Source: Granulosicoccus sp947495035
GTDB lineage: Bacteria > Pseudomonadota > Gammaproteobacteria > Granulosicoccales > Granulosicoccaceae
Assembly (NCBI RefSeq): GCF_050589605.1
Contig: NZ_JBNGOO010000002.1
DNA: 64,000 bases
Direction: 5' to 3' (one strand)
Shown here: piece by piece, positions 27,812-36,911 of the stretch
Layout of the letters: every line of letters starts with the position of its first letter
Numbering within the stretch: position 1 is the first letter of the stretch
Translations under genes and position numbers: made by a program
The notes under the pieces: model-generated
Told to the model about the DNA's origin: nothing
The model's input: only the letters and a program-made list of their open reading frames with translations
Databases searched by the model: none

Positions 27812-28831
27812 TCATCGCCGGGGTGGGCCAAGAGACTCGCGATGCATGATCTCCGTTTCGAATTCGATACTCTCGGGGCGGTGATCGGTCGTCAGCAATT
27901 CCAGCAACAGCCTTGCGGCCGAGCGTCCCATCCGTCTCTGTGGTACGCGCACGGTGGTCAGTGCGGGGTGAACGGTGGTGGCAAGATCGATATCGTCGAA
28001 CCCGGTTATCGAGACATCATCGGGTATGCCAACTCCGGCTTTTCTGGCACGCACAATGGCGCCGGCAGCCAGCACATCGTTGCCGCAGATGATGGCAGTG
28101 GGTGCATCGGCACGGCTCATCAAGCGCTCGAAGGCATCACCGCCCTCATTCTGCGCATAGCGTGCCTCGACGACGTCGAGCAGCCTGGCGCCCTGGCCGT
28201 AGTCCCTGATGGCTTGCGTGACTCCCTTGATGCGGTTGGCGGCACGATCGTTTCCTTGCGAGATGCCGGCAATCATCGCGATGTTCCTGTGGCCCTGTTT
28301 CAGCACTTCGACGGCCATGGCGTAGGCTGCCTTGTGATTGCTGAAACCTGCGAACAGAAGAGGCGAGTCCGGTTTGTAGCACCAGGAGATGACGCAGGGT
28401 ATCTGCCGCAGCCTCAGAAATTCCCGGGTTTCCGGTAGACGCTCGGCTCCGATCAGCAGGAGCCCGTCGGCACCGTGCGTGATCAGAGACTGGATCTGAC
28501 TGAATTCATGCCGACCGTCATAGCCCGAACTGGCTACCAGCAAGGTCACACCGGCGGTGGATAGCTCTTCCTGAAAGGATTGCAGGCCACTGGCAAACAT
28601 GGCATTGGCCATGGTGGGAATGATGGCCCCGACGGTATTGCTGCGATTGGAGGCCAGAGTGCGGCCGCCGGAATGCGGCGTGTAACCCAGTTCCCGTATG
28701 ACGTTCTGGATGCGTGTCAGGGTTGACTGCGCCACTTTCTCGGGGTTGTTGATCGATCGCGATATGGTGGCAGTCGATACCCCGGCTGCGCGAGCGACAT
28801 CTTCAATGGTGGGACTGACGAGCTTTTTCAT
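27812..28831 (-). CDS. LacI family transcriptional regulator
   Basis: 339 residues. The N-terminal LacI helix-turn-helix and hinge are clear: PTIEDVARAAGVSTATISRS then NNPEKVAQSTLTRI, and LGYTPHSGGRTLAS. The rest is a periplasmic-binding-protein-like effector domain (NTVGAIIPTMANAMFASGL, GADGLLLIGAERLP, TAIICGNDVLAAGAI, ISITGFDDIDLATTVHPALT-like end). It is divergent from the TRAP-sulfonate operon, and a perfect LacI-type palindrome lies in the gap between them. It probably represses that operon and possibly itself; the inducer is unknown. Confidence 0.93.
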   Translation of the reverse strand: MKKLVSPTIEDVARAAGVSTATISRSINNPEKVAQSTLTRIQNVIRELGYTPHSGGRTLASNRSNTVGAIIPTMANAMFASGLQSFQEELSTAGVTLLVASSGYDGRHEFSQIQSLITHGADGLLLIGAERLPETREFLRLRQIPCVISWCYKPDSPLLFAGFSNHKAAYAMAVEVLKQGHRNIAMIAGISQGNDRAANRIKGVTQAIRDYGQGARLLDVVEARYAQNEGGDAFERLMSRADAPTAIICGNDVLAAGAIVRARKAGVGIPDDVSITGFDDIDLATTVHPALTTVRVPQRRMGRSAARLLLELLTTDHRPESIEFETEIMHRESLGPPRR

Positions 28832-28926
28832 GAATCGCTGGGGCTTGGAGTCTGGCTACGGAATACGTGCCTCTGCATCCGGTGGTGGCTGGATCATGGC
28901 AAGCATGTCATAGATGTAAAGAGTAG

Positions 28927-28955
28927 TTGTAAAAAATGATGTAAGCGCTTACACT
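28927..28955 (+). promoter_or_regulatory. Promoter with embedded LacI-type operator
   Basis: TGTAAGCGCTTACA at 28940-28953 is a perfect 14-base palindrome with the central CG expected for LacI-family operators. It sits between a possible -35 (TTGTAA, 28927-28932) and -10 (TACACT, 28950-28955) with 17-base spacing, so a bound repressor would block RNA polymerase. The promoter points towards the TRAP-sulfonate genes, whose first start is about 70 bases further on. Confidence 0.8.
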
Positions 28956-29023
28956 CGGTGTCAAGCCCAGACAGATGATGGATATCTGACTGGCTGTCCC
29001 TCGTCGTGCACCGGAGAAGGCAG

Positions 29024-29248
29024 TTGAAGAATAGTGGATTGATGTTGTTTTTAACCGCTTGTTTTTTCAGTGTTTATATGGCCGATGTAGTAGCTGGTGC
29101 ATACTTTAGAGCCGCGTTCCTGTCGGACGTAGCGGCCGTTGTCACGCTCGGTCTGGCGAGCGTGTTTTTCACCGTTGCAATCGTTGAACTGGAGCGCCGG
29201 GAAAGGGCCGTTTCCGGGAATGACGACATTGCAGAACCCCTGGAGTAG
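29024..29248 (+). CDS. Small membrane protein, first gene of the TRAP operon
   Basis: 74 residues from a TTG start that has GGAG seven bases upstream; an ATG at 29042 would give 68. Two hydrophobic helices (LMLFLTACFFSVYMADVV and VAAVVTLGLASVFFTVAIV) are followed by a charged tail, ELERRERAVSGNDD. It is not one of the standard TRAP subunits. It ends six bases before the TRAP binding-protein gene, so it is co-transcribed with it. It may be an accessory subunit or a small leader protein; I recognise no named family. Confidence 0.6.
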   Translation: MKNSGLMLFLTACFFSVYMADVVAGAYFRAAFLSDVAAVVTLGLASVFFTVAIVELERRERAVSGNDDIAEPLE

Positions 29249-29254
29249 ACCTGG

Positions 29255-30409
29255 ATGCCCATCATGAAAAACGAGAACGAACGCGCTTCTCTGGAGAGAC
29301 GAAACTTCCTCAAGCTCACCGGCTCAGGTGCCTTTACGGCTGCCATGCTGGTCGGGGCCGCCGGCATGCTATCGTCCGATGAAGTCGTGGCGCAAACGGC
29401 AAAGGAAGAAAAGTTGCGTGAGTCCGAAGCCGAGCACACCATGCTCATCGCGACAGCCTATGTCCTGGGAGCCTCGCGCAGCTACCCGATCATGCAGCTT
29501 GACCTGAAGGAGAACATTCAGAACGCCACCAACGGGAAGGTCTACGTCAAGCTGGCTCCCGGTGGGCAGTTGGGTACGGGCGATGCGCTTGTGCAGAAGG
29601 TGCAGGGTGGAACTGTCCAGGCGGCACAGCATTCCCTGGCAAACTTTGCACCTTTCGCCCCAGCCATTGACTTGATCAATCTGCCCTATTTCTGTGGTGC
29701 CAACCAGCGTTTTACCAATCTTGTCGGTTCGGACGCCTGGAAACAGCAGATTCATCCCAAGGTGGAGGAGAGAGGATTCAAGATCCTGTTCTATGTCGTC
29801 ATCGACCCACGAGTGGTTGCCTTGCGCAAGGGTGGACCCGGACCCGTCTTGTCACCTTCGGATCTGGAAGGTGTGAAGTTCAGGGTGCCCGGTTCGCAGA
29901 TGCTGCAACAATACTATCGCCTGGTGGGGGCCAATCCGACACCGGTGGCCTGGGGTGAGACGCCGTCCGCCATCAAGCAGGGAGTGGCCGATGCACTCGA
30001 TCCTTCTGTGGGTGCGTTGTTCGTCTTCGGCTTCAAGGACATTCTGAGTCATGTGACCTTCACTCAGGCGGTGCCTGACAGTCAGGTGTTTTCCTGCAAT
30101 CTGGAATGGTTCAATTCGCTGCCCGAGGATGTGCAGGCCGCCATCGAGTTTGCCGCTGAAGTCACCACTCAGCAGAACCTTGCCAAGGTTCCCGCAGCAA
30201 GGGCCTACGCCATGTCGGAACTCACCCGGGCCGGTGTCGAATTTCATTCCTTGACCGAAGACCAGCTGGCCGTCTGGAAGGAAGCCGGTGGTTACCAGCG
30301 CAGCGAATGGGATCAATACAAGTCGGACCTGGCGGGCTCGATGGATGTATTCAGTCAGCTGGAAGAGGCTGCAGACACGATGGGTCGCTATTACGTTCAC
30401 GACGCCTGA
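29255..30409 (+). CDS. TRAP transporter substrate-binding protein (DctP type)
   Basis: 384 residues. The start has a twin-arginine signal (RRNFLKLTGSGAFTAAM) rather than a plain Sec signal, so it is probably folded before export. The mature part has the DctP pattern: a first strand with YVLGASRSYPIMQLD, GKVYVKLAPGGQLGTGDAL, FAPAIDLINLPYFC, LEGVKFRVPGSQM and PVAWGETPSAIKQGVADALD. The Arg in KFRVPGS is the usual carboxylate/sulfonate anchor. GGAG lies nine bases before ATG 29255. By context the ligand is probably the sulfonate DHPS, which corresponds to HpsK in Cupriavidus. Confidence 0.92.
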   Translation: MPIMKNENERASLERRNFLKLTGSGAFTAAMLVGAAGMLSSDEVVAQTAKEEKLRESEAEHTMLIATAYVLGASRSYPIMQLDLKENIQNATNGKVYVKLAPGGQLGTGDALVQKVQGGTVQAAQHSLANFAPFAPAIDLINLPYFCGANQRFTNLVGSDAWKQQIHPKVEERGFKILFYVVIDPRVVALRKGGPGPVLSPSDLEGVKFRVPGSQMLQQYYRLVGANPTPVAWGETPSAIKQGVADALDPSVGALFVFGFKDILSHVTFTQAVPDSQVFSCNLEWFNSLPEDVQAAIEFAAEVTTQQNLAKVPAARAYAMSELTRAGVEFHSLTEDQLAVWKEAGGYQRSEWDQYKSDLAGSMDVFSQLEEAADTMGRYYVHDA

Positions 30410-30430
30410 TCTGCACGGATAGCGAAGGGG

Positions 30431-30448
30431 CCGGAGACTCGTCTCCGG
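30431..30448 (+). repeat. Perfect hairpin between TRAP binding protein and permease genes
   Basis: CCGGAGAC and GTCTCCGG form an eight-base perfect inverted repeat around two bases. It lies 22 bases after the binding-protein stop in a 97-base gap. No T-run follows. Such stem-loops often stabilise the upstream transcript, giving more binding protein than permease. Confidence 0.55.
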
Positions 30449-30506
30449 TACGGAGTCGGGTTGCAATCTGCAACTCCGACGCTTTGCAGACAGATCGAGG
30501 GTCATC

Positions 30507-31022
30507 ATGAGACGTTTTCTGCGTGAGCTTGACGACAATGCCGAGCGCTGGGCACTGCTTGTCTTCTACACATTGCTGGTATCGACGATGACCATCGAAG
30601 TGGTTCGTCGTGAAGTGTTTTCGTACTCGTCCATCTGGGGTGAGGAAATCGTGCGTTATTCGTTCATCTATCTGGCGTGGATAGGGGCTGCCGCGGCAGT
30701 CAAGGAGCGGGCACATATTCGTATCGATGTGCTGTATCACTATGTCGGACCTCGTACCAAGGCGCTGCTCTACATCTTCGGTGACATCGTCATGCTGGTC
30801 ATCGGCTGCCTGGCGCTCTACTGGTCTTTCGAGACCGTGAGTGTGAGCTGGAAGTACGGATCGGTGACACACGGTCTGCGCATTTCCAAGGTCTGGTTCC
30901 TGATGGCTGTACCGGTCGGCTTCAGTCTGGTCATCTTTCGACTATTGCAATCCATGCGCCGCGACATCGGGGACCTTCTGGCAGGAAGACCCGTGTTCGA
31001 AGGCAACAAGATGTTTGATTGA
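30507..31022 (+). CDS. TRAP transporter small permease (DctQ type)
   Basis: 171 residues with four membrane helices. VFYTLLVSTMTIEVVRREVF, then SIWGEEIVRYSFIYLAWIGAA (the conserved W-EE--R---IW region), KERAHIRIDVLYHYVG, and a last helix VWFLMAVPVGFSLVIFRLLQ are DctQ signatures. It scaffolds the large DctM subunit in the membrane. It is followed by the DctM gene after nine bases. By context it corresponds to HpsL. Confidence 0.93.
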   Translation: MRRFLRELDDNAERWALLVFYTLLVSTMTIEVVRREVFSYSSIWGEEIVRYSFIYLAWIGAAAAVKERAHIRIDVLYHYVGPRTKALLYIFGDIVMLVIGCLALYWSFETVSVSWKYGSVTHGLRISKVWFLMAVPVGFSLVIFRLLQSMRRDIGDLLAGRPVFEGNKMFD

Positions 31023-31031
31023 GGCGACGAC

Positions 31032-32363
31032 ATGCTCTGGCAGAATCTACAAGATCAAGCGGTCGAACTGGGCTGGTCCTTCTATGGCCCGGTATTGGTG
31101 TTCGTCCTCTTCTGTGCACTGGGAATACCCGTCTGGGCCGCCATTGGTGCCTGCGCGGTGGCCATGCTGGTATTATCGGATGTTCTACCGCTGTCATTGC
31201 TGGGAGAATCGCTGTTCGACGGTATCGACGCCTTCGCATTGACCGCCATTCCGCTATTCATCCTGACCGGTGATGCACTGGTTCGAACCGGTCTCAGCCG
31301 CAAGTTCATGGATGTAGCGGAAGCGCTGACCTGCTGGGCCAAGGGTGGCTTCGGTTCGGCAACCGTGCTGGTCTGTGGCATGTTCTCCGCCATATCCGGC
31401 TCTGATGCCGCCGGTGCTGCCGCCGTTGGACGCATGACCATCAATCGTCTGGTGGAAAGCGGCTATCCTCGCCCCTATGCCTGTGCACTGGTGGCGGCAG
31501 GTGCCTGTACCGGTATTCTGATTCCACCATCGATTGCCTATATCGTCATCGGTCTGGTGTTGGGCATTTCGGCGTCCACCTTGTTTCAGGCGGCGCTGAT
31601 CCCCGGCATTCTCGTGTTGCTCTCCATACTCGTCACCAATATCGTCATGAACAGGCGATATGCCTATGAAGGTGGCGGCATGATGAGCCTGGGCGAATGG
31701 TCATCCAACCTGGTGCAGGCGCTCAAGGGAGGCTGGTATGCGTTTCTGGTACCGGGCATCATTTTCTACGGCATATTCTCGGGCCGTCTGACGCCGACCG
31801 AGGCAGGGGCGACAGCTGTCACCGTCACGATCATCATGGGCTTCGTGCTTGGCACCTTGAGGCTGTCCGATTTTCCATCGATGCTGCTCGGTTCGGCAAA
31901 GGTCAATGGCGTCATTCTGCCGATCATCGCGTTCTCTCTGCCTCTGGCTCAGACACTGGCCGCGATGGGAGTGCCACAGGGATTCGTGTTCGCGGTGACA
32001 ACGCTGACCGATAATCCCTACCTGCTGATTCTGCTGATGATCTTCATCCTGATTGCGGCCGGCTGTGTCATGGAGACCACGCCCAATATCGTGATTCTGG
32101 CACCGATTCTCAAACCGCTTGCCGATGAGATCGGCATGAACGAGATTCAGTTCTGCATCATGATGATCACCTCACTGGGGGTTGGCTTCATCACGCCGCC
32201 ACTGGGACTGAACCTGTTTGTGGTGTCCGGGCTTACCGGTGAGTCGATTCTGAAGATTGCTGCCCGGGCAGTGCCCTTTGTCTTCTTCATGCTGCTGGTG
32301 GTATTGCTGATTGCCTACATACCATCGGTTTCCACCTTTCTGTTAGGCGATATCTACGGCTAG
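31032..32363 (+). CDS. TRAP transporter large permease (DctM type)
   Basis: 443 residues with about twelve helices, the sodium-driven transport subunit. The family markers are ALTAIPLFILTGDALVRTG, ATVLVCGMFSAISGSDAAGA, GACTGILIPPSIAYIVIG (the conserved GILIPPS), LTPTEAGATAVTVTI, and TSLGVGFITPPLGLNLFVVS near the C-terminus. Together with the two preceding genes it forms a complete TRAP system, and hpsN follows after nine bases. This arrangement matches hpsKLM-hpsN clusters for DHPS uptake. Confidence 0.95.
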   Translation: MLWQNLQDQAVELGWSFYGPVLVFVLFCALGIPVWAAIGACAVAMLVLSDVLPLSLLGESLFDGIDAFALTAIPLFILTGDALVRTGLSRKFMDVAEALTCWAKGGFGSATVLVCGMFSAISGSDAAGAAAVGRMTINRLVESGYPRPYACALVAAGACTGILIPPSIAYIVIGLVLGISASTLFQAALIPGILVLLSILVTNIVMNRRYAYEGGGMMSLGEWSSNLVQALKGGWYAFLVPGIIFYGIFSGRLTPTEAGATAVTVTIIMGFVLGTLRLSDFPSMLLGSAKVNGVILPIIAFSLPLAQTLAAMGVPQGFVFAVTTLTDNPYLLILLMIFILIAAGCVMETTPNIVILAPILKPLADEIGMNEIQFCIMMITSLGVGFITPPLGLNLFVVSGLTGESILKIAARAVPFVFFMLLVVLLIAYIPSVSTFLLGDIYG

Positions 32364-32372
32364 GACTGAACA

Positions 32373-33674
32373 ATGACCAGAAAATATCTGAAAAAGGCCG
32401 CGAAAACCGCGACGACTGATGCCACTGATGTGCGTGCGACCGTGCAGAACATTCTCTCGGACATCGAAGCCGGTGGTGATGCGGCAGCCATGCGCTATGC
32501 CGAAAAGTTCGATGGCTACGAGGGCAACATACTGCTCACGGAAGAAGAGATTGCAGCGGCCTGTGAGGCGGTACCGCAGAAGCTCAAGGATGACATTGCC
32601 TTCGCGCACGATAATGTTCGACGTTTTGCCGAAGTGCAGAAGAGCACGATGCAGAATGTCGAACTGGAAGTGGTGCCGGGCTTCACGCTGGGCCAGAAGA
32701 CCATTCCCTGTCAGGCTGTCGGCTGCTATGTGCCGGGAGGGCGCTACAGTCATATTGCCAGTGCCATCATGACGGTCACCACTGCCAAGGTGGCGGGTTG
32801 CAAACACATCGTGGCGTGTTCGCCGCCGCGGGCCGGTGAAGGTATTGCACCGGCGATCGTCTTTGCTGCCAATCTGTGTGGTGCCGACAGGATACTGGCC
32901 ATGGGGGGGGTGCAGGGGGTTGCTGCCATGACCTTCGGTCTGTTCGGCCTGCCCAGGGCCGACATTCTGGTCGGGCCGGGCAATCAGTTCGTGGCGGAGG
33001 CCAAGCGTATCCTGTTTGGCCGAGTCGGTATCGACATGGTTGCCGGTCCGACAGACAGCCTTGTTCTGGCAGACAGCTCGGCAGATCCCTTCATTGTCGC
33101 CACCGATCTGGTGAGTCAGGCCGAACACGGTTACAACTCCCCGGTCTGGCTGGTGACCTCCGATGAGGCCCTGGCCGAGAAAGTGATGCAGATCGTGCCT
33201 GATCTGATTGCCGATCTGCCCGAGACCAATCGACTCAGTGCCGAGGCCGCCTGGCGAGATTATGCCGAGGTGATTGTCTGTGCAGACCGGGAAGAGATGG
33301 CAGCAACCTCCGATGAATATGCACCGGAGCATCTGACGGTGCAAGCCGAGGACCTGCCCTGGTGGCTTGAACGTCTGCAATGTTACGGGTCATTGTTCCT
33401 GGGAGAGGAAACCACGGTGTCATTCGGTGACAAGGCATCTGGTACCAATCACGTTCTACCCACATCGCAGTCCGCGAAGTACACTGGTGGCCTGTCGGTT
33501 CACAAGTACATGAAGATCGTGACCTGGCAGCAGGCCACGCGTGACGGGTCGAAACCGGTCGCCGGTGCTACTGCACGTATTTCAAGATTGGAAGGGATGG
33601 AAGGTCATGCCCGTTCGGCAGACGTCCGTCTCAAGAAGTATTTTCCTGACGAAGAATTCGAACTGGAGCTTTGA
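32373..33674 (+). CDS. hpsN: Sulfopropanediol 3-dehydrogenase (HisD family)
   Basis: 433 residues, homologous to histidinol dehydrogenase with all metal and catalytic positions kept: SQAEHGYNSPVW (Gln and His ligands), YAPEHLTV (catalytic Glu-His), FGDKASGTNHVLPT (Asp ligand) and MEGHARSADVRL (His ligand). It is not part of a his operon; it sits between a TRAP transporter and sulfopyruvate decarboxylase genes. This matches HpsN, which oxidises (R)-2,3-dihydroxypropane-1-sulfonate twice with NAD+ to (R)-sulfolactate. The assignment depends on context; a true HisD cannot be excluded by motif alone. Confidence 0.85.
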   Translation: MTRKYLKKAAKTATTDATDVRATVQNILSDIEAGGDAAAMRYAEKFDGYEGNILLTEEEIAAACEAVPQKLKDDIAFAHDNVRRFAEVQKSTMQNVELEVVPGFTLGQKTIPCQAVGCYVPGGRYSHIASAIMTVTTAKVAGCKHIVACSPPRAGEGIAPAIVFAANLCGADRILAMGGVQGVAAMTFGLFGLPRADILVGPGNQFVAEAKRILFGRVGIDMVAGPTDSLVLADSSADPFIVATDLVSQAEHGYNSPVWLVTSDEALAEKVMQIVPDLIADLPETNRLSAEAAWRDYAEVIVCADREEMAATSDEYAPEHLTVQAEDLPWWLERLQCYGSLFLGEETTVSFGDKASGTNHVLPTSQSAKYTGGLSVHKYMKIVTWQQATRDGSKPVAGATARISRLEGMEGHARSADVRLKKYFPDEEFELEL

Positions 33675-33785
33675 GCCGGAACCGAATTCATCCGCGAACG
33701 GCCTCGACCGGTGACTGATCGGTTTTCCATTCTCCGGCCGGGCCGTATTCGCAACCCTCATACCAAGACTGAAGGAGTATTCCAA

Positions 33786-34283
33786 GTGTCAGTAAGCGAA
33801 AAAATCGTGTCTGATCTGGTCGCCAACAACGTCAACTTTGTAACTACCGTACCCTGCAAGCAGCTGGCCGGTGTTATCGAAGCCATCGAGGCCAGTGACG
33901 ACATCTACCATATTCCCTCCAACAAGGAAGACGAGGGCATGGGGTTGTGTGCAGGTGCGTTCATGGGCGGGAAACGTCCTGCCATCATCATGCAGAACAC
34001 GGCCATCGGTGTCACCATCAATACACTGGTCACTCTGACCCAGTATTACAGAATGCCTCTGCCGATGATCATCAGCTACCGCGGTGAGCTGGGCGAACCG
34101 GTTGCCTGTCAGGTGGAAATGGCCGTGCATACCAAGGCCCTGTTGAACCAGTTGCACATCCCTACATACCATTTTCACAAGGAGGAGGATGCCGACGAAC
34201 TGGACGCCATCCTCAAGCATACTTTCATGTGCAACAAACCGGTCGCCATTCTGACCGACGCCACTTTCTGGAAGGGGTACTGA
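33786..34283 (+). CDS. comD: Sulfopyruvate decarboxylase subunit alpha
   Basis: 165 residues, close to the length of archaeal ComD. It is the pyrimidine-binding half of a split thiamine-diphosphate enzyme: VTTVPCKQLAGVIEAIE, HIPSNKEDEGMGLCAGAFMG with the glutamate that activates thiamine, and PAIIMQNTAIGVTINTLVTL. The GTG at 33786 has AAGGAG about ten bases upstream; the open frame to 33711 adds an implausible leader. With ComE it converts sulfopyruvate to sulfoacetaldehyde and CO2. Phosphonopyruvate decarboxylase is a relative, but the surrounding genes favour sulfonate. Confidence 0.86.
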   Translation: MSVSEKIVSDLVANNVNFVTTVPCKQLAGVIEAIEASDDIYHIPSNKEDEGMGLCAGAFMGGKRPAIIMQNTAIGVTINTLVTLTQYYRMPLPMIISYRGELGEPVACQVEMAVHTKALLNQLHIPTYHFHKEEDADELDAILKHTFMCNKPVAILTDATFWKGY

Positions 34284-34285
34284 TC

Positions 34286-34840
34286 ATGATTCGTTCTGAA
34301 ATATTGCGTGATATCGCGCCGGTCATCTCCGAACACCTGGTGGTGTGCAATATCGGTCTGCCCAGTCAGGAGTTGCATTCGATCGACGACCAGCCAAGCA
34401 ATTTCTACATGCTCGGTACCATGGGACTGTCGTCTTCCATCGGATTGGGCCTGGCCCTGGCGCAGGACAAGAAGGTGATTTCCATCGATGGAGACGGATC
34501 CGTGCTGACCAACTTCGGTACCTTGCCAACCATCGCGAACAACGTGGCCGACAACTTCATACTGCTGATCATCGACAATGGCAGTTACGGTTCGACAGGC
34601 GATCAGCCCACCTATGCGGGCAAGAAGACTTCCCTGACCGATGTCGCACGAGCCTGTGGCTGCGAAAACGTCATCGAATGTCAGGCTGAAGAGACCCGGG
34701 AGGTCCTTGAGGGCGCGCTGGCGAGTAACCGGATGACCATCATCGTGTCCAAATGCGAGTCCGGCAACATCAAGATTCCTGTCATCACCATGGACCCTGT
34801 GGAAATACGCAGCCGCTTCATGAAAGCGGTTCAGTCCTAG
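34286..34840 (+). CDS. comE: Sulfopyruvate decarboxylase subunit beta
   Basis: 184 residues, the pyrophosphate-binding half. The motif SIDGDGSVLTNFGTLPTIAN followed by LLIIDNGSYGSTGDQPTY is the GDG...N thiamine-diphosphate/Mg signature. FYMLGTMGLSSSIGLGLALA precedes it as in the family. The ATG lies two bases after the comD stop, so the subunits are made together. Product: sulfoacetaldehyde, normally cleaved by Xsc to acetyl phosphate and sulfite. No xsc gene is present in this window. Confidence 0.88.
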   Translation: MIRSEILRDIAPVISEHLVVCNIGLPSQELHSIDDQPSNFYMLGTMGLSSSIGLGLALAQDKKVISIDGDGSVLTNFGTLPTIANNVADNFILLIIDNGSYGSTGDQPTYAGKKTSLTDVARACGCENVIECQAEETREVLEGALASNRMTIIVSKCESGNIKIPVITMDPVEIRSRFMKAVQS

Positions 34841-34895
34841 GAGGGGCATCGGGTCGGACCATGCGGACGGAAATGATACAGGAGCAAGTGTCTTG

Positions 34896-36026
34896 ATGTT
34901 TTCCAGGCAGATTCATTCGTGTGAAGATGCGCGCCAGCTTGCGAAACGGCGTCTGCCACGCATGGTTTTCGACTACATGGATGGCGCGGCAGGTGAAGGG
35001 CGCGGTGAATTGCAGAACCGTCAGGTGATGCAGGATATTCGCCTGCAACCCGCCGTGCTGGTCAATGTCGAGCATCGTTCGCTCGACGTGCCGGTATTCG
35101 ACCACGAGTCTCGTCGACCCTTCGGCGTCAGTCCGATGGGCATGTGCAACCTGGCACTGCCGGGAGCGGACCTCATGCTGGCTCGTCAGGCGGCGCGTTT
35201 CCAGTCGCCGGTTGGGGTCTCGACTGTTGCCTCGACGCCATTGGAGACAATGATTGAAGTGGCCGAAGGCCACGCCTGGTTCCAGTTCTATTTCAGTGGA
35301 GACGGATCGGTTGTCAACAAGCTGATCGACCGTGCACAGTCAGCCGGCTACCGGACACTGGTCGTGACGCTGGACGTGGCCGAGGTGGGACGACGACCGC
35401 GTGAACTCAGGCGTGGCTTCAAGATGCCTTTCCGGATCGGTGTGCCGCAATTCATCGACTTTGCCTTGCACCCGACCTGGTCATTGTCAACACTTGCCCA
35501 TGGCCGTCCCGAGATGGCCAACTTCGGCGGCAAGCACGGCAATTTCGACCGGACTGAAACGCGAGCAAGAGCCGATTGGAATGATCTGGACCGGATCCGC
35601 CAGCAATGGAAAGGCAATCTGGTGGTGAAGGGGGTTCTGAATGTGGCTGATGCCGTTCGACTGAAGGCCGCAGGCGTGGACGCCATACAGGTATCGAGCC
35701 ATGGTGGGCGGCAGCTGGACAGCGCTCCGTTACCGATTCTGGCTCTGAGGGACATTCGCACGGCGCTGGGTCCGGAATTTCCCCTGTTCTTCGATTCAGG
35801 CATTCGTTCGGGCGAGGACGTGTTGACGGCCTATGCCATGGGGGCCGATTTCGTGCTGTTGGGGCGCTCCATGCTGTATTCACTGGCAGCAGATGGGCAG
35901 CGGGGTCTGGAGACAATGTGGGACATCTTCTCCGATGAAGTCAGCATCGGCATGGCACAGCTGGGAATGACTTCATTGGCAAACAGACCTCAGGCGATGG
36001 TGCCGCAGAGGCTTCAGTATTCCTAG
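34896..36026 (+). CDS. FMN-dependent 2-hydroxyacid dehydrogenase (sulfolactate dehydrogenase candidate, SlcD-like)
   Basis: 376 residues, TIM-barrel family of lactate/glycolate oxidases. RRLPRMVFDYMDGAAGEG opens the fold, FGVSPMGMCNLALPGAD is the first FMN loop, VVKGVLNVADAVRLKAAGVD supplies the active-site Lys, and VSSHGGRQLDSA carries the catalytic His and Arg. GGAG lies about 11 bases before ATG 34896. Between comE and two dehydrogenases, the obvious role is oxidation of sulfolactate to sulfopyruvate, which corresponds to SlcD of roseobacters. Substrate and electron acceptor are inferred, not shown. Confidence 0.78.
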   Translation: MFSRQIHSCEDARQLAKRRLPRMVFDYMDGAAGEGRGELQNRQVMQDIRLQPAVLVNVEHRSLDVPVFDHESRRPFGVSPMGMCNLALPGADLMLARQAARFQSPVGVSTVASTPLETMIEVAEGHAWFQFYFSGDGSVVNKLIDRAQSAGYRTLVVTLDVAEVGRRPRELRRGFKMPFRIGVPQFIDFALHPTWSLSTLAHGRPEMANFGGKHGNFDRTETRARADWNDLDRIRQQWKGNLVVKGVLNVADAVRLKAAGVDAIQVSSHGGRQLDSAPLPILALRDIRTALGPEFPLFFDSGIRSGEDVLTAYAMGADFVLLGRSMLYSLAADGQRGLETMWDIFSDEVSIGMAQLGMTSLANRPQAMVPQRLQYS

Positions 36027-36146
36027 GCACCGGTACGGTTTGAACGCCGCGCTGTCGGAGAGGGTCGGTGCTTGTGCGTTCATGTCTCATCGAGGTTGAT
36101 ACCGGTTGCTGACAGAACATCGTGATATTGATTGAGAAGGCGGGTA

Positions 36147-36905
36147 ATGGTCATGCGTGAATTGGAAGGCAAAACAGCCCTGGTAACCGGGGCCACTTCC
36201 GGTATCGGTCGTCAACAGGCACTGGCCTTGTCGGCGGCTGGGGCCAGAGTGGTGGTAATAGGGCGTCGGCAGGAGCAACTGAATGAAACGGTTGAAGCCG
36301 TTCGGCAAGCGGGCGGGGATGCCAGCGCATTGCCGGGATCGCTGGTGCTGGATGACAGTCTGATCGAGCTGGCGCAACGTGCGGCCGAGTTCTACGGTGA
36401 CATCGACATACTGTTCAATACTGCAGGCGTGAACCTGCGCCAACATGCGGATGATGTCAGCATGGAATCGTGGAAGACAACGCTTGACCTGAACCTGGGT
36501 GTGCCGTTTTTTCTGGCGCAGCAACTGGTTCCCGGCATGCGCCGAAGAGGCTGGGGCAAGATCATCAATATCGCCTCACTGCAATCCACGCGGGCATTCG
36601 CCAATGGCATTGCCTACGGTGCTTCCAAGGGGGGAATCTGCCAGTTGACTCGCGCCATGGCCGAAGCCTGGTCGGCGGACGGCATTGGCTGCAACGCCAT
36701 TGCGCCCGGCTTCTTCCCGACCGAACTGACGGAAAGCCTGTTCAATGACAATGCAACCTCGCAAAGGCTGGCGGCCAGCACAGCCATCGGGCGAAATGGC
36801 AAGCTGGATGATCTTGACGGGGTGACACTCTTTCTCGCCTCGCATGCGTCCGATTACATCACCGGCCAGACCATCTCCGTCGATGGCGGCTTCACAGCGA
36901 AGTAA
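36147..36905 (+). CDS. SDR-family dehydrogenase (HpsO/HpsP candidate)
   Basis: 252 residues, classical short-chain dehydrogenase. VTGATSGIGRQQA is the NAD(P)-binding motif, NTAGVNLRQ stabilises the sheet, IINIASLQS gives the catalytic Ser, and IAYGASKGG gives the YxxxK pair. The end (DYITGQTISVDGGF) is typical. AAGG lies just before ATG 36147. In the Cupriavidus DHPS pathway two extra dehydrogenases are proposed to interconvert DHPS enantiomers via the 2-oxo compound. This SDR and the next gene fit that pair by position; which is O and which is P is not decided. Confidence 0.82.
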   Translation: MVMRELEGKTALVTGATSGIGRQQALALSAAGARVVVIGRRQEQLNETVEAVRQAGGDASALPGSLVLDDSLIELAQRAAEFYGDIDILFNTAGVNLRQHADDVSMESWKTTLDLNLGVPFFLAQQLVPGMRRRGWGKIINIASLQSTRAFANGIAYGASKGGICQLTRAMAEAWSADGIGCNAIAPGFFPTELTESLFNDNATSQRLAASTAIGRNGKLDDLDGVTLFLASHASDYITGQTISVDGGFTAK

Positions 36906-36911
36906 GCCATC

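Noticed and set aside
27028..27849. 273-codon plus-strand frame
   Set aside because: It is antisense to the HD hydrolase gene, which has clear motifs.
32343..33380. 345-codon minus-strand frame
   Set aside because: Antisense shadow of the HpsN-like gene; no domain of its own.
32373..33674. Histidinol dehydrogenase (HisD) as the name
   Set aside because: Family membership is certain, but no other histidine gene is nearby and the neighbours are sulfonate genes, so HpsN is the better call.
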